Assembly (NCBI GenBank): GCA_016708875.1
Contig: JADJFA010000006.1
Span: 231,280 to 295,279 of the forward strand
Length of the DNA stretch: 64,000 bases
Direction: 5' to 3'
From: Lewinellaceae bacterium
GTDB lineage: Bacteria > Bacteroidota > Bacteroidia > Chitinophagales > Saprospiraceae
In this document: positions 1 through 10,421 of the stretch, piece by piece
Position numbering within the stretch: position 1 is the stretch's first letter
How the letters are laid out: each line of letters starts with the position of its first letter
Program-made: the position numbers and the translations under genes
Notes under the pieces: generated by a model
Database searches by the model: none
Told to the model about the DNA's origin: nothing
What the model saw: only the letters and a program-made list of their open reading frames with translations

Positions 1-3000
1 TCCAGTCCGGATGCCACATTTTCGGTCCGCACCAATTGGCCAGCCATGTTGAAAAGGCTCACTTGTGCCGCCGATTCCAGGGCTTGGTTAAATGACACCC
101 AAACTGAACGGGTTGCCGGATTTGGGAAAATCGAGAAGTCAATCTTTTTGATATCAATGTTTTGCGAACCAACAAGCGGTTGGGCCACAAACATGGGCGT
201 ACCAAAGAAACCGCCTTCATTGTCCGTTGCGACAAATCGGAATCCGTCGGGATCTGGGCTGATGCCAAAATCGAAAAACCGAATCAGCCCAGCGTCAATA
301 TCGGCTTGAGAAAACTGGTCGCCGGGATTCAATTGGCCGAATCCGTCTTTGGTAATGATGCCGCGTTGTGGCACGGTCAATACGGTAAAAATGATTTGAG
401 CGTGGGCGTTGTTCGGGTCTTCAATCAAGAGGAAATCAGGCGTAATAACCCGATTGGTGCCACTGGGCAGAGGCATCACAATGTTGTTCACCAAAAAAGG
501 CGGCTGGATACTAACCGATTGGCAAAACTGAATTTTAAAGTTTGACAACGTCCCGCCCGCTGTAGATAACTTATCTTTTATACGCAATGTCCAGATGCCC
601 GTAGAATTTTGCCCAATGATTGGTGCGAGCGGATTTTGCGGCCTGTGAATCATGCCGTTGTTTGGCGGCGGACAGGAAAAAGTGCCGGGCGCGGCGTCCG
701 ATAGCCCTAAGTTGAATCCACCATTGAAGTTGCCGCAACGGTCCTTCCAAAGCAACACTTCGGTGCCTTGCGGACTGATCAGATGAGCCTCTAAATCTTT
801 GAAATATTCATGATAACCCTCAATATTACTTATCACGAGGTCGCTGATTGTTCCACCCTGAATGACTGTAATTTTAGATTCAACAGTGGGTGTCCCATTG
901 GCGGAAATGTTTTTGGGAAGGTCGTTCGCGGTGAAGCTCAGACAGTTTTCAGCGAAGGTGGAAAAGAAAAACGGTTCCGACCATTCGTGTATGCCGCACT
1001 CGTTGCGCGGTCTTACCCGCCAGAAATAAGCCTTCCCTTTTTCCAACAAGAAATTGATTTTCATAGAATCAAGGGTCGTAGCCGAAACGGAAGCCAAAAT
1101 GGTCGTAAACGCTGGGCTATCTGAAAATTGCACATCGTACTGGTCGGCATCCAAGCCCTTGTTCCAGTTTAGTGTTTGCGTGAGCATTGCATTTGTGGTC
1201 CCATTCACTGGCCATTGGAGTTCAAAACCCGTAAAGTCGTTTCGGCGAAGCAGGATGGAAACTGGACGAAGCAGCGTGTCAGTACCCGAAATAGCCCGCA
1301 CGGTGAAGTTGAAATTGCCTTCCACTGCAACTGTTTGCAGGTCAATGCTGAGCATGCTGCTCTCCCCCGGATTGATATTCGTGGTGCTGAAAGAGGCTGT
1401 GGCCCCAGGAGGCAAATTGCCCAGAAGATCAAGGGTAACAGGGGTGTTGTATCCGAGTACAGAAGCCGTATTGATTACAGTACTAAAATTATCGGGCAGA
1501 CAAACCGTGCTCCCATCCGTCGAAAGCCCCATAGTAAGCGAGGGCTGCACTGGATCTTGAATTTTGAAATTGGCATTAGATAAGTCGAAGAAAACATTGT
1601 CAGCAGCCTCAATTCGGACCCGGGCTAGCGAGGTCAAATTATTGGGCACGAGCACAAATTGACTGCCATCATTCTCTGTGTTTTCCGCCAAAATAATGGG
1701 ATAGGCTAGTCCTGTATTCGTGCTCAAAAGGATGTTCACTTTCTGGCAATTAACAGGTGCGGCATTCGTATTTGCGACATCCCATTTCACCTCCACCAAT
1801 TCGCCCACATGCCAGATCGTGTTTGCTGTATTAGGAGAAACCACCAAAAATGGCCCGGCAAGCTCCACCGCTTTGAAGGCTACATCCGCCCAGCCAACGC
1901 CACCGCCGTCCGGTTTGTTATCGCGTGCGGTAAGCCGGAAAGTCAAATCTCGGGTGTAAGTCGGAAGTTGTTCTGCGGCATTGAAACCATTGGCCAGAAT
2001 GGTGCTTAGGCGTGGGAAAATCCGATTGGTCTCATTGCCCGCAGGCCAACTTCGGAAAATGGCCGTGTTGCCTAGTGGCTCACCGAGCGGTGTTTCAGGG
2101 CCAGCGTCCATACCTTCCCAGGTATAGGTAAGCGCGTCTCCATCGGGGTCTATTGCCGAACCATTCAACTCGAATGGCGTAGAAATCGGAATACTGAAAT
2201 TGTCTTGATATTGCAAGGTCACTACAGGCGGATTGTTTAAGGTTGTTTGCCAAGTGCCGCAGGTACCACCAAATGTGACAAAGTTTTTGATTTCCTCAAT
2301 GCTGCCACCGTGATAGTATAAATCTCCTTGAAACTGAATGTTGTCTGAACCACAACCTCCCACATACGACATGATCGTGCTGCCACTACCAGGCTCAAAA
2401 GCAGTTTGGCCCTGACGCTGATCATTGGCTCCAGGACCACAATGGCTCCAGGTGTGTCCACCACCAAGCTGGTGCCCTACTTCCTGGCCCACTACGAAAA
2501 GAAAGCGATCTCCGTAATCGCCAATGCCACTACCAGCCGAGCAGCCTTGTGCCTTGTTCAGGCCGCAGGCCGCTCCGCCCGCTACCCCACCTCCACCTCG
2601 GATGTACACATGGCCGAGGTCATGGGAGTTGAAGTTGGTGTACTCATTAAGTACTCCAGTGTTCTGGGACATAAAGTCCTCGTTCGAGCCACCGGGGTAA
2701 GGGTCCGTATTTGGGTCTGTAAACATTACATACTGCGTAGCCGCTGTCAGTTGAAGGCGGAGGTCTATATCACGCTCAAAAACGGCGCTCACCGAATTGG
2801 TGTATTCCGTCACTGCTGAAAGCGCCAAGGGTTTGGTGCCTCCGTGATCTTGCGTGAACTCACCAGGGGCTCCCACACAAAAGCGATATACTTTAAGTCG
2901 CACAGGATCAAGTTCTTGTCCACGGTCCTCGGCGGGGGAACGAAGCGCTCTTGGCCTTCACCGAACCACACCGTTCCATTGGGCGCGACCCCTGTTCGGA

Positions 3001-3538
3001 ACCCTTTTTGGCTATCATTATCGGATGCATCGGCGCGGTTGTAGGCGATGTACAAACTACTTGCCTGTCCTGGTGACACAGGTTTTACCATTGCCGAGGC
3101 AAAATCGGGGTGCAATATCAAAGCACGAAAACCTCTCAAGGTGGTGCTGAATCGAACCGTGCGCCGCGAATCGCTCAGCGAAATTCCAGCGTAAGTGCGG
3201 ATGTATGGGCAAGCAGCTGCCAGTTCAGGATCGAGCATCGCAATTTGCCAAACAGAGAATTGCTCCATTTTGCCATTGCCCATCGGGACACTGATGACGC
3301 ATTTGCGTTGTGCCGCCTCAGGGGTAAATTCCCAAGGAGCAGACTCCAGCACAGCCCGAATGCCAGCCTCATCCAATTGGTAAGCATCAAATTTATTGGG
3401 CAACGCCACTTGCGGCACCCCCTCTGCAAGAGAAATTTTTTCTGTTGAAACAGCTTTGAAAAACAAGGCGTCTTGCGCCAAAACAGCGTTTGCCAGAAAA
3501 AGGCAGAGCAGGAACGAGGGTAATTTTTTTAAGGACAT
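1..3538 (-). CDS. Secreted reprolysin-like zinc metalloprotease with T9SS type A sorting domain; frameshifted, 3' end outside window
   Basis: Translation starts with a signal peptide (MSLKKLPSFLLCLFLANAVLAQ), a propeptide and the YRFCVGAPGEF start of the protease domain. The first frame ends at 2810, but the homologous sequence continues in another frame to position 1; the switch lies near the G5 run at about 2935. The second frame shows GGGVAGGAACGLNKAQG, the zinc region QEVGHQLGGGH (2454-2486) and the Met-turn segment GSGSTIMSYVGGCG, as in the secreted M12B-like proteases of Bacteroidota. After it come Ig/Fn3-like segments, a P-domain-like stretch (about 550-850) and FSIFPNPATRSVWVSFNQ near the window edge, the start of a type A sorting domain. 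The first zinc ligand, normally His of HExxH, reads Gln. The protein is expected to be exported by T9SS to degrade external protein. The domain call is firm; activity is doubtful. Confidence 0.82.
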
Positions 3539-3598
3539 AAGATTGTCGGTTAACTATTGAATGCTAGCTTTTGTGAGCCTTGGTTTTAAATTATTGCC

Positions 3599-6442
3599 TT
3601 ACTGTTTTATCAGTTTCCTCGTCAGTGTATTGCCCTCCGCGGAGATCCGTACGAGATATAGCCCACTGGAGAAACTTCCCAAATCGAACGACTGCGTGAG
3701 ATTATCCGTTGCATTGGCCGAAATGTACCATAAGCGCTGACCGAGCGGATTGAGGATTTCGATTTGTGTATCCATGGAATGATCGAATGTAGCGTCCAGG
3801 GTTACCAAGCCGTTTGTCGGGTTTGGATAAAGGGAGATTTTGGCAAAACCCTCCAAATCATCGGTGGAAGAACTGTAAAGAATAACATTGAGCGCGTCCG
3901 TACAACCAAAAGCATCCGTTACGGTAACGGTGTACATACCCGCCGCCAATCCTGTTGCCGTTTGCTCGGAACTGCTATCGCTCCAAGCGTAGGAATAGGG
4001 AGGATTGCCAATGCCGACATGGACGGTAGCCGTGCCGTCGCTGAGGCCCGGGGTGGCGGGGGTCAGCTCTGCGGTCAAATCCATATCAGCGGGACAAGAA
4101 AGCAGGTTGATATTGTCGAGGTCGAACCAGAAATCGCTGGCTCCCCAGACGCCGTAGAAACGGATTTTGATTGCTTGGCCCGCGAAGGCATCGAGGCTGA
4201 GTTTCCGTGTCCGCAACTGTATCGTCGGGCTGTGATTAAAGGCAGTTATGCTGTTGATTGTTTGATAAGAATCTCCACAATCCGTTGAAACCTGGATTTC
4301 AATTTTAGTACCACCTTGCAAAATGGTAGCCGTTTGACCCTGAGAAGCGAAGTTGGTGATGCGGTAACTGAAGCTCAGCGAATCGCCTGGATTGATGGCG
4401 CCTAATCTTGGCATATCGGCTGTAAACTCGGTATTCCCACTGTAAAGATTGAATGCCAGCACTTTGGAAGCATTGTTGTGCTGATCTGTTACTGAAAACC
4501 CAAACGTGGGATCATACGTCCAATCGGCTGGAGGCACGCTGTGTGATTCGAAATTTTCCTGATAAGGCACTGGTTTGGCCACATGGTTCACAGTGTAAGT
4601 GAGCGTATCGTTATTGGGATTTTGATCGCCGTTAAGTATAGTCCAAGATTTAATCTCAAATGCCTGGTCGCGGCTATCAAAGGGAACACTAAATGTGTGC
4701 GAAATACTATTGTCCGTAGCAAGACTGCCGGGAATGTTTTGCACCACGGGCGCCGCTCCGTTGATGCTGTATGCAACTTGAATGCCCGATTGGGTTTGGT
4801 TGCCCAGGTTCGTGAACGAGAACACGATTTGATCGTTGGCGAGGCCACATTCTACTGATTCGCCAATGGTGAAAATGCTCAATCCAGCAAGGTCTTTGGC
4901 TAAAGACTCGAAAATATGCACATCGTCAATGCCAAATCCGCCCCCGCTGAAGAATGGCGCCGATGACATGACAAAACGCAGATGAACCTCGCTTTCGCCC
5001 GCCGAGTTCGGCAGAGAGTGTCGTGCTTTAATCCAACCATCACTGGTGCCAGACCACACTTCGCCCAGACTATAGAATTGATTATCAATGGTGTACCAAT
5101 TTATGCCCTCCCCAATTTCGCCTACTTTTTCCCAGTTTTGGCCCCCATCAAAAGTCATTTCAAGCCAGGCCCCATCGTAATTTTCTACGAGGTTTCTGAT
5201 TAGAGAGAATTCGATGGCTGGGTCTTTATCCAATGCAGAAAAATCAAAACAGGGAGATTCCAGGTAGGAAAGTTCAGAGGGATTGTAACTGCCCGTGAGA
5301 CTGGTTACCCAGGCATTTATACCGCTTGCTGCGGCAGGAATGGAGGGTTTGTTTGGGGTGCCAAATTCCCAGGAAGCATTTTGACCACTTGGCGTCCAAC
5401 CACCGTCCCAAACCTCAAATTGCTGTACATATTCGGGCTGCAAACGATTGGTGATAAAGTAGGTAAACGTGTCGTTTAGCAGCTCTTCATCATTCGAAAG
5501 CAGGGTAAAAACATCAATTCGGTATTCGCCGGGGGCGGAAAAGTCGCTGAGCGTCTCAAACGCTATGACTGCACTGCTGTCTTTGCCCAAAATACCGGTA
5601 TAAAATCCGTCGCTGGGGGGCACCACAGGAGCATCCGTGCCGTTCACGGAGTATCTAAAAGTAATGAGCGATTGGGGTGCGGAACCGTAGTTTGCCAGAA
5701 TGACTTTTACAGAATCAAAGCCCAAATCACACCCGCTCACAGGTGCGACCACGCCAGAAATGCCCACATCGTTGGTCCAATACGTCTGAAACGAAATCGG
5801 GCCAACAATTTCGGAATAACCACCTGCCACATCACAGTATTGCTGGACGTATGCGTCATACCAGGTCTTTTTTTGGAGGCCATTGATGGTTGCTTTGGGC
5901 AACAAAACATCAAGCGTGTCGCCCTCACCCAAACCAAGCGAGAATCCTTGTAATCCATAGATAACCCGCCAACCGACAGGGGCAATTGTGCCTCCATAAT
6001 TGGCTTTCCAGCGCAGTTTGGCGTAAGTGTCCCATACGTTTTCCACTGCAAGACCCGTGGGATTGCCGCAGGGGAAGCATTCACCTACACCTGTATAAAT
6101 CGTCCCGGTAATAGGAGCCGTGCTGGTCAGGAACGGCCGGCCAACATTATCATAAATATTGAATGAAACCTCCCAGGGAAAGCTCCCTGTGGTATAGGTG
6201 ATAAGGAGGGGCGCACCTTCTTCTATATTGAACGTGAGGGTACTGTCAATGCCATCATCGGTTGTATTGTTCAAGGTGTAGGCCACCGAATCAACACCGC
6301 TTTTAATTGTGAGCGTACCGCCATTCCAGCCGTCACCGTAATTGTCGAGCATTTCGAGCGTGTAAAGGCACTGGGTTTTGGCTGAAAAAGCAAGCAGGAA
6401 TAAAAGGGCGAAAAGGAGTGCGCGTAGTGGTTGAAATTTCAT
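3599..6442 (-). CDS. T9SS-secreted modular protein (Fn3, MAM-like, CARDB-like, SprB repeat, type A sorting domain)
   Basis: About 947 residues. I start at the Met before KFQPLRALLFALLFLLAF, ten codons inside the longest frame, because it gives a clean signal peptide. Order of parts: a YTLEMLDNYGDGWNGG module, common at the start of T9SS cargo; an Fn3-like domain (about residues 130-220); a CARDB-like segment (about 225-335); a MAM/jelly-roll-like region with SPCFDFSALDKDPAIEFSL (about 340-520); a second CARDB-like and a second jelly-roll-like domain; a SprB-type repeat ending VTVTDAFGC; and a C-terminal ISLYPNPTNGLVTLDA...GLYLVRI sorting domain. It has no catalytic motif that I recognise, so it is probably an adhesin or surface protein. 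It sits 60 bp downstream of the metalloprotease gene on the same strand, and the two may be co-expressed. The frame is intact. Confidence 0.85.
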   Translation of the reverse strand: MKFQPLRALLFALLFLLAFSAKTQCLYTLEMLDNYGDGWNGGTLTIKSGVDSVAYTLNNTTDDGIDSTLTFNIEEGAPLLITYTTGSFPWEVSFNIYDNVGRPFLTSTAPITGTIYTGVGECFPCGNPTGLAVENVWDTYAKLRWKANYGGTIAPVGWRVIYGLQGFSLGLGEGDTLDVLLPKATINGLQKKTWYDAYVQQYCDVAGGYSEIVGPISFQTYWTNDVGISGVVAPVSGCDLGFDSVKVILANYGSAPQSLITFRYSVNGTDAPVVPPSDGFYTGILGKDSSAVIAFETLSDFSAPGEYRIDVFTLLSNDEELLNDTFTYFITNRLQPEYVQQFEVWDGGWTPSGQNASWEFGTPNKPSIPAAASGINAWVTSLTGSYNPSELSYLESPCFDFSALDKDPAIEFSLIRNLVENYDGAWLEMTFDGGQNWEKVGEIGEGINWYTIDNQFYSLGEVWSGTSDGWIKARHSLPNSAGESEVHLRFVMSSAPFFSGGGFGIDDVHIFESLAKDLAGLSIFTIGESVECGLANDQIVFSFTNLGNQTQSGIQVAYSINGAAPVVQNIPGSLATDNSISHTFSVPFDSRDQAFEIKSWTILNGDQNPNNDTLTYTVNHVAKPVPYQENFESHSVPPADWTYDPTFGFSVTDQHNNASKVLAFNLYSGNTEFTADMPRLGAINPGDSLSFSYRITNFASQGQTATILQGGTKIEIQVSTDCGDSYQTINSITAFNHSPTIQLRTRKLSLDAFAGQAIKIRFYGVWGASDFWFDLDNINLLSCPADMDLTAELTPATPGLSDGTATVHVGIGNPPYSYAWSDSSSEQTATGLAAGMYTVTVTDAFGCTDALNVILYSSSTDDLEGFAKISLYPNPTNGLVTLDATFDHSMDTQIEILNPLGQRLWYISANATDNLTQSFDLGSFSSGLYLVRISAEGNTLTRKLIKQ

Positions 6443-6646
6443 GATGCTGCCTTGTTGTTGAAATTGGGGCAAAAAGTGAAAACCAAAGGTAACCCAAGCC
6501 TCAGATTTGAAGCCTGTGAAGTTGCATTCTGCAAGTTTTGGCGAAAAAAGGCCAGAAGTGACACTTTTGGGAAAAGTGTTACTTCTCGCAAGCTTCCTTA
6601 CCTTCGCGCACCCGTTTCATAACCAAACCGATTTTTGTCCAAATCT

Positions 6647-7501
6647 ATGCCGCGTACCCGACCTAATTATCTCTACGCCATTGCCAGCGTTGCGCTGGTG
6701 CTGTTCGTGCTGGGCTTTTTTGCGCTTATGGCCATGCACGGGCAAAGGCTGGTGACCATGTTCAAAGAAAAAGTGGACCTTTGGCTGGAACTAAAACCCG
6801 GCCTTGCGGAAGCTGATGTGGCAAGAATTGTAGCTGAAGTACGTCAGCAATCCTTTGTAAAAAAAGAAAGCGTCACGTTTATCACCCGCGAACAAGCCGC
6901 CGCAACCATGCGCGAAGACCTCGGTGATGAAAGTATGCTCGAGGATATGCCCGACCTGATGCGCGATGTAGTACGCTTCAATGTAAAAGCCGAATACCTC
7001 GAAGACCAGCGCTTGGTCGAGTGGCGCGAAAGCCTTCGACAGGACTCTCTGGTGAGCGACCTGTATTTTGAAGCGGCAAATACAAGCAACATTGGCAACA
7101 ACATCCGCAGCCTTGGCATAATCACCTTGTCTTTGGGGGTTTTCCTCATCTTTGCGGCTATTGCGCTTATTCACAACACCATTCGGCTGGCATTGTATTC
7201 CAACCGTTTTATCATAAAAAACCAAGAACTGGTAGGTGCATCCTGGGAATTTATCAGTCGTCCTTACATCCGCCGGGGAATTATAAACGGCCTTTGGAGT
7301 GCGGCGCTGGCCATTGTGGCACTTGCGATCACATTGTGGTGGCTCCGACAGCTGATGCCGGATTTGGAGCAATTGCAAGACATGAACGCGGTAGTGCTGG
7401 TGTTTTCTGGTCTTGCGCTTATGGGAGTTCTGATTTCTGGCCTCAGCACCTGGTGGGTAGTGAATAAGTTTTTGAGAATGCGATTGGATGACCTTTATTA
7501 A
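6647..7501 (+). CDS. ftsX: Cell division protein FtsX
   Basis: About 284 residues. FtsX is the membrane subunit of the FtsEX ABC-type complex, which controls peptidoglycan hydrolases at the division site. The protein has one N-terminal membrane segment (NYLYAIASVALVLFVLGFFA), a periplasmic domain starting KEKVDLWLELKPG, and three C-terminal membrane segments in the FtsX permease fold (SLGIITLSLGVFLIFAAIAL; then LWSAALAIVALAITLW and VVLVFSGLALMGVLISG). The family motif ELVGASWEFISRPYIRRGI lies between them. The upstream in-frame TTG at 6635 is less likely than the ATG at 6647. The following DUF3098 gene and uppP keep the gene order usual in Bacteroidota. No ftsE is present in the window, as is common in this phylum. 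Confidence 0.93.
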   Translation: MPRTRPNYLYAIASVALVLFVLGFFALMAMHGQRLVTMFKEKVDLWLELKPGLAEADVARIVAEVRQQSFVKKESVTFITREQAAATMREDLGDESMLEDMPDLMRDVVRFNVKAEYLEDQRLVEWRESLRQDSLVSDLYFEAANTSNIGNNIRSLGIITLSLGVFLIFAAIALIHNTIRLALYSNRFIIKNQELVGASWEFISRPYIRRGIINGLWSAALAIVALAITLWWLRQLMPDLEQLQDMNAVVLVFSGLALMGVLISGLSTWWVVNKFLRMRLDDLY

Positions 7502-7507
7502 CAACCT

Positions 7508-7540
7508 AGACCTCGTAGGTTTCAAAAACCTACGAGGTCT
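7508..7540. repeat. Palindrome, family A (AGACCTCGTAGG type)
   Basis: Perfect 15-bp arms (7508-7522 and 7526-7540) around TCA, just after the ftsX stop. A related palindrome with one compensatory base-pair change lies at 30942-30975. It can fold as a hairpin on either strand and may act as a terminator or transcript-end element, though no T-run follows. Confidence 0.85.
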
Positions 7541-7583
7541 TCCGTAAGCAAGAAATTAATACACTGACCATAGTCTAAAAATA

Positions 7584-7949
7584 ATGGCAAAACAACAACA
7601 ACAACGCCCCGGCCCACAACCACAAGCCAGAAAAACGGCCCCGGCACCTGTGCGCCGCCCAGCAGAAAAAAAGGAAAGCATCTTTTCTGCCGGGAGCAAC
7701 GAGCTAATATTTGGCCGTCAAAACTTTATACTCATGGGTATCGGCCTCGCGCTGGTACTGGTAGGTTTGGCTATCATGTCTGGCGGCGCAATGCCCGACC
7801 CCAATAAGTGGGAGCCGGAGCGAATTTACAGCCCGATGCGTATTACGTTGGCTCCAATACTCATGGTAGCTGGCTTTGTGACGGTAGTTTTTGGCATCTT
7901 CAAACGAAAACCCGAACCCGCTAGCCTTCCCAATAGCACCGAAGCATGA
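7584..7949 (+). CDS. DUF3098 family small membrane protein
   Basis: 121 residues. The N-terminus is a Gln/Pro/Ala-rich cytoplasmic tail (MAKQQQQRPGPQPQ), followed by IFGRQNFILMGIGLALVLVG (first membrane helix), the loop PDPNKWEPERIYSPMRITLA and a second helix (PILMVAGFVTVVFGIF). That loop and the two-helix layout are typical of DUF3098, a Bacteroidota family regularly found between ftsX and uppP. Its function is unknown; the position suggests a link to envelope growth or division. It overlaps uppP by 4 bp (ATGA), which implies translational coupling. Confidence 0.9.
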   Translation: MAKQQQQRPGPQPQARKTAPAPVRRPAEKKESIFSAGSNELIFGRQNFILMGIGLALVLVGLAIMSGGAMPDPNKWEPERIYSPMRITLAPILMVAGFVTVVFGIFKRKPEPASLPNSTEA

Positions 7950-8764
7950 CCCTTCTGGAAGCCATCGTCCTCGCTATCATTGAGGGGTTGACGGAGTTTT
8001 TGCCGGTGTCGTCCACAGGGCACATGATTATTGGCTCCTCGGCCATGGGCATTGCCTCGCAGCCCTTTGTCAAAGTGTTCACTGTAGCCATTCAATTCGG
8101 TGCTATACTCTCTGTAGTCGTGTTGTATTGGCGGCGGTTTTTTCAGAGCATTGGGTTTTATGTCAAGCTGTTTGTGGCGTTTTTGCCCGCCGCTTTTTTT
8201 GGGCTTTTGTTCAAAAAACAGATTGACGCACTGCTCGAAAACATCGTGGTAGTGGCAGTGGCACTCATCGTAGGGGGCATCATTTTCGTGTTGCTCGATG
8301 ACTTCTTCAAACGCCAACGCCTGCTTGAAACCTCTGTAGATCAAGATGTTACATTGCCTCGCGCACTGGGCATTGGTTTTTTTCAGGTCATTTCGATGGT
8401 GCCGGGTGTGAGCCGTTCGGCAGCCACTATTTTTGGCGGACTGGCAAACGGACTTTCGCCCACCACAGCGGCTGAGTTTTCCTTTTTTCTGGCAGTGCCG
8501 ACTATGTTTGCGGCCATGTGCAAATCGCTCTGGGATTTTGTCCAGGAGGGGGGCGCAACTTTCAGTGATCAGGAAATTATGCTGCTTGGCGTGGGCAATG
8601 TGGTAGCTTTTTTGGTAGCCATGGCGGCTATTCGATATTTCATCCAATTCCTCACAAAGCACGGGTTCAAGTGGTTTGGCTGGTACCGTATCGTGGTGGG
8701 AGTAGCGATTTTAATTTTGTGGAAACTCGGTTACTTTGACGGGGTGAGCGTGGGGGATTTTTGA
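7946..8764 (+). CDS. uppP: Undecaprenyl-diphosphatase UppP (BacA)
   Basis: 272 residues, the usual length. The enzyme removes a phosphate from undecaprenyl diphosphate to recycle the lipid carrier for peptidoglycan and surface glycans, and its loss or overproduction changes bacitracin sensitivity. Both signatures are present: the N-terminal GLTEFLPVSSTGHMII and the PGVSRSAATI motif with its conserved Arg. The rest is strongly hydrophobic with about eight membrane segments. The start ATG overlaps the DUF3098 stop. The frame is intact. Confidence 0.97.
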   Translation: MTLLEAIVLAIIEGLTEFLPVSSTGHMIIGSSAMGIASQPFVKVFTVAIQFGAILSVVVLYWRRFFQSIGFYVKLFVAFLPAAFFGLLFKKQIDALLENIVVVAVALIVGGIIFVLLDDFFKRQRLLETSVDQDVTLPRALGIGFFQVISMVPGVSRSAATIFGGLANGLSPTTAAEFSFFLAVPTMFAAMCKSLWDFVQEGGATFSDQEIMLLGVGNVVAFLVAMAAIRYFIQFLTKHGFKWFGWYRIVVGVAILILWKLGYFDGVSVGDF

Positions 8765-8770
8765 TAAAAA

Positions 8771-8899
8771 TTCACCACATAGCACACATAGCCTTTCGAG
8801 AAAAACGATGTTTACTATGTGATAATAATTCACCACATAGCGCACATAGTACACATAGCCATTTCGAGAAAACTATGTGTACTATGTGCGCTATGTGGT
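8771..8899. repeat. Long inverted repeat of CACATAG units between uppP and prfA
   Basis: A perfect 27-bp inverted repeat (8832-8858 with 8873-8899) surrounds a 14-base loop. A degenerate half-size copy of the same hairpin precedes it (about 8771-8821), sharing the TTTCGAGAAAA loop. The arms are built from repeated CACATAG steps. It is intergenic, with no T-run, and ends 15 bp before the prfA start. Confidence 0.9.
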
Positions 8900-8914
8900 T
8901 AAATAGAAAAGTAA

Positions 8915-9985
8915 ATGTTAGACAAACTACAAGCCATACGCGAAAAATACATCCACCTCGAGGAGCAACTCGGCGACCCTTCCACCGTGGCCGACCCTGA
9001 AAAGTCGAAAAAGGTAAACAAGGAGTACCGAAAGCTCCAACCCCTTGTGGAAGCAGCCGAAAAGTACGAAAAAGCCATCTCCGACATTGCCAGCGCAAAA
9101 GCCATGCTGGCAGCTGACAACGACCCGGAAATGCGCGAAATGGCCCGTGAAGAAATCGCTTCGTTGGAACCAGAGCGCGATGAATTGGAAGAACTGCTTA
9201 TAACCCTCCTTACTCCCAAAGACCCTGAGGATGAGAAAGATGTGATTTTTGAAATCCGTTCCGGTACAGGCGGCGATGAGGCAGCGCTATTTGCCGGAGA
9301 CCTCTACCAAATGTATTCGCGCTATTTTTCAAAACAAGGTTGGGACGTTGAATTAGTGGACGAAACCCCCGGCACAGCAGGCGGATATGCCAAACTTGTG
9401 CTCGAAGTCTCTGGCGAAAACGTGTACGGCAAACTCAAATTCGAGTCCGGCGCGCACCGGGTGCAACGCGTACCCGAAACCGAGGCCAAAGGCCGGGTGC
9501 ACACTTCCGCCGCTACCGTAGTGGTACTCCCTAAAATGGAACCCGAGGACATCAACATCCGCAAAGAAGACATCCGGACCGACACCTTCCGTGCTTCAGG
9601 CGCGGGTGGTCAGCACGTAAACAAGACGGAATCTGGCGTGCGCTTCACCCACTTACCCACGGGCGTGGTGGCTGAAAGCACCGAGAGCCGTTCGCAGCAC
9701 AAAAACCGGGACATTGCCATGGGACGCCTCGTGCAACAGATCCGCGAAGCCCAAATTCAGCGGGAAGCCTCCGCATTTGCATCTGCCCGCAAAAGCCTCG
9801 TTGGCTCTGGCGACCGCTCAGAAAAAATCCGCACCTACAACTGGCCGCAAAACCGCGTGACCGACCATCGCCTGGAAGGCGACAACAAAAATTTCAACCT
9901 CGACAAGGTAGTGGAAGGGGATATCGAGCCACTCATTGAAGCATTAACCATTGCAGACAATGCGACGAAGTTGCAAGAGGGATAG
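8915..9985 (+). CDS. prfA: Peptide chain release factor 1
   Basis: 356 residues, full length. RF1 recognises UAA and UAG in the ribosomal A site and triggers peptide release. The GGQ motif is in GASGAGGQHVNKTESGV-type context (RASGAGGQHVNKT here), where Gln is the methylation target. The codon-recognition tripeptide position reads P-E-T in RVPETEAKGRVHTSAATV, a variant of the RF1 PxT motif. The N-terminal coiled coil and the C-terminal RTYNWPQNRVTDHR are also typical. It lies downstream of the uppP intergenic hairpin. Confidence 0.97.
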   Translation: MLDKLQAIREKYIHLEEQLGDPSTVADPEKSKKVNKEYRKLQPLVEAAEKYEKAISDIASAKAMLAADNDPEMREMAREEIASLEPERDELEELLITLLTPKDPEDEKDVIFEIRSGTGGDEAALFAGDLYQMYSRYFSKQGWDVELVDETPGTAGGYAKLVLEVSGENVYGKLKFESGAHRVQRVPETEAKGRVHTSAATVVVLPKMEPEDINIRKEDIRTDTFRASGAGGQHVNKTESGVRFTHLPTGVVAESTESRSQHKNRDIAMGRLVQQIREAQIQREASAFASARKSLVGSGDRSEKIRTYNWPQNRVTDHRLEGDNKNFNLDKVVEGDIEPLIEALTIADNATKLQEG

Positions 9986-10046
9986 TATTACCATACATTT
10001 GGCTTGTTTTCACATTCTATTGAATTACAAATAAATTCAACGCACT

Positions 10047-10334
10047 ATGAAATTACGCAAGCCACTCCTATTTGCTACAGCAATTATCGCCGCGCTACTT
10101 CTTGCTTCCTGTGCCGAGGTACAAGCAACCAAAGAATGCCTAACAGGGCGCCAGTATGGATTTTTGTATGGTTTGATACACGGCTTTATTACCCCGCTCA
10201 GCTTTATTGCCAGCCTTTTTAAAGACGATGTAGCCATATATGCCGTCAACAATACAGGCGGATTGTATGACCTAGGGTTTTTGCTGGGATCGAGTGGCTG
10301 GGGGTTTATGGCGGGGAATAGATCGAAGAAGTGA
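10047..10334 (+). CDS. Small predicted lipoprotein, unknown function
   Basis: 95 residues. The start MKLRKPLLFATAIIAALLLASC is a lipoprotein signal with lipobox LLASC. The mature part contains GRQYGFLYGLIHGFITPLSFIASLF and NNTGGLYDLGFLLGSSGWGF, a hydrophobic pattern seen in small uncharacterised bacterial membrane proteins with a conserved GFxxGxxHG-like segment. No catalytic motif is visible. Confidence 0.7.
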   Translation: MKLRKPLLFATAIIAALLLASCAEVQATKECLTGRQYGFLYGLIHGFITPLSFIASLFKDDVAIYAVNNTGGLYDLGFLLGSSGWGFMAGNRSKK

Positions 10335-10376
10335 GGGTTTTATAGCCTCTTTGCTAAAGTTAGCATCCCAAACAAA

Positions 10377-10410
10377 AAAGCGTTACACAGGAAACCCCGT
10401 GTAACGCTTT
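10377..10410 (-). terminator. Hairpin terminator of the tRNA-Met gene
   Basis: A 12-bp perfect stem (10377-10388 with 10399-10410) with a 10-base loop. Read on the minus strand it follows the tRNA by 12 bp and runs into a T-rich stretch (A6 on the plus strand). On the plus strand it is followed by GATTTTT, so it may serve both directions. Confidence 0.75.
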
Positions 10411-10421
10411 GATTTTTAAAG

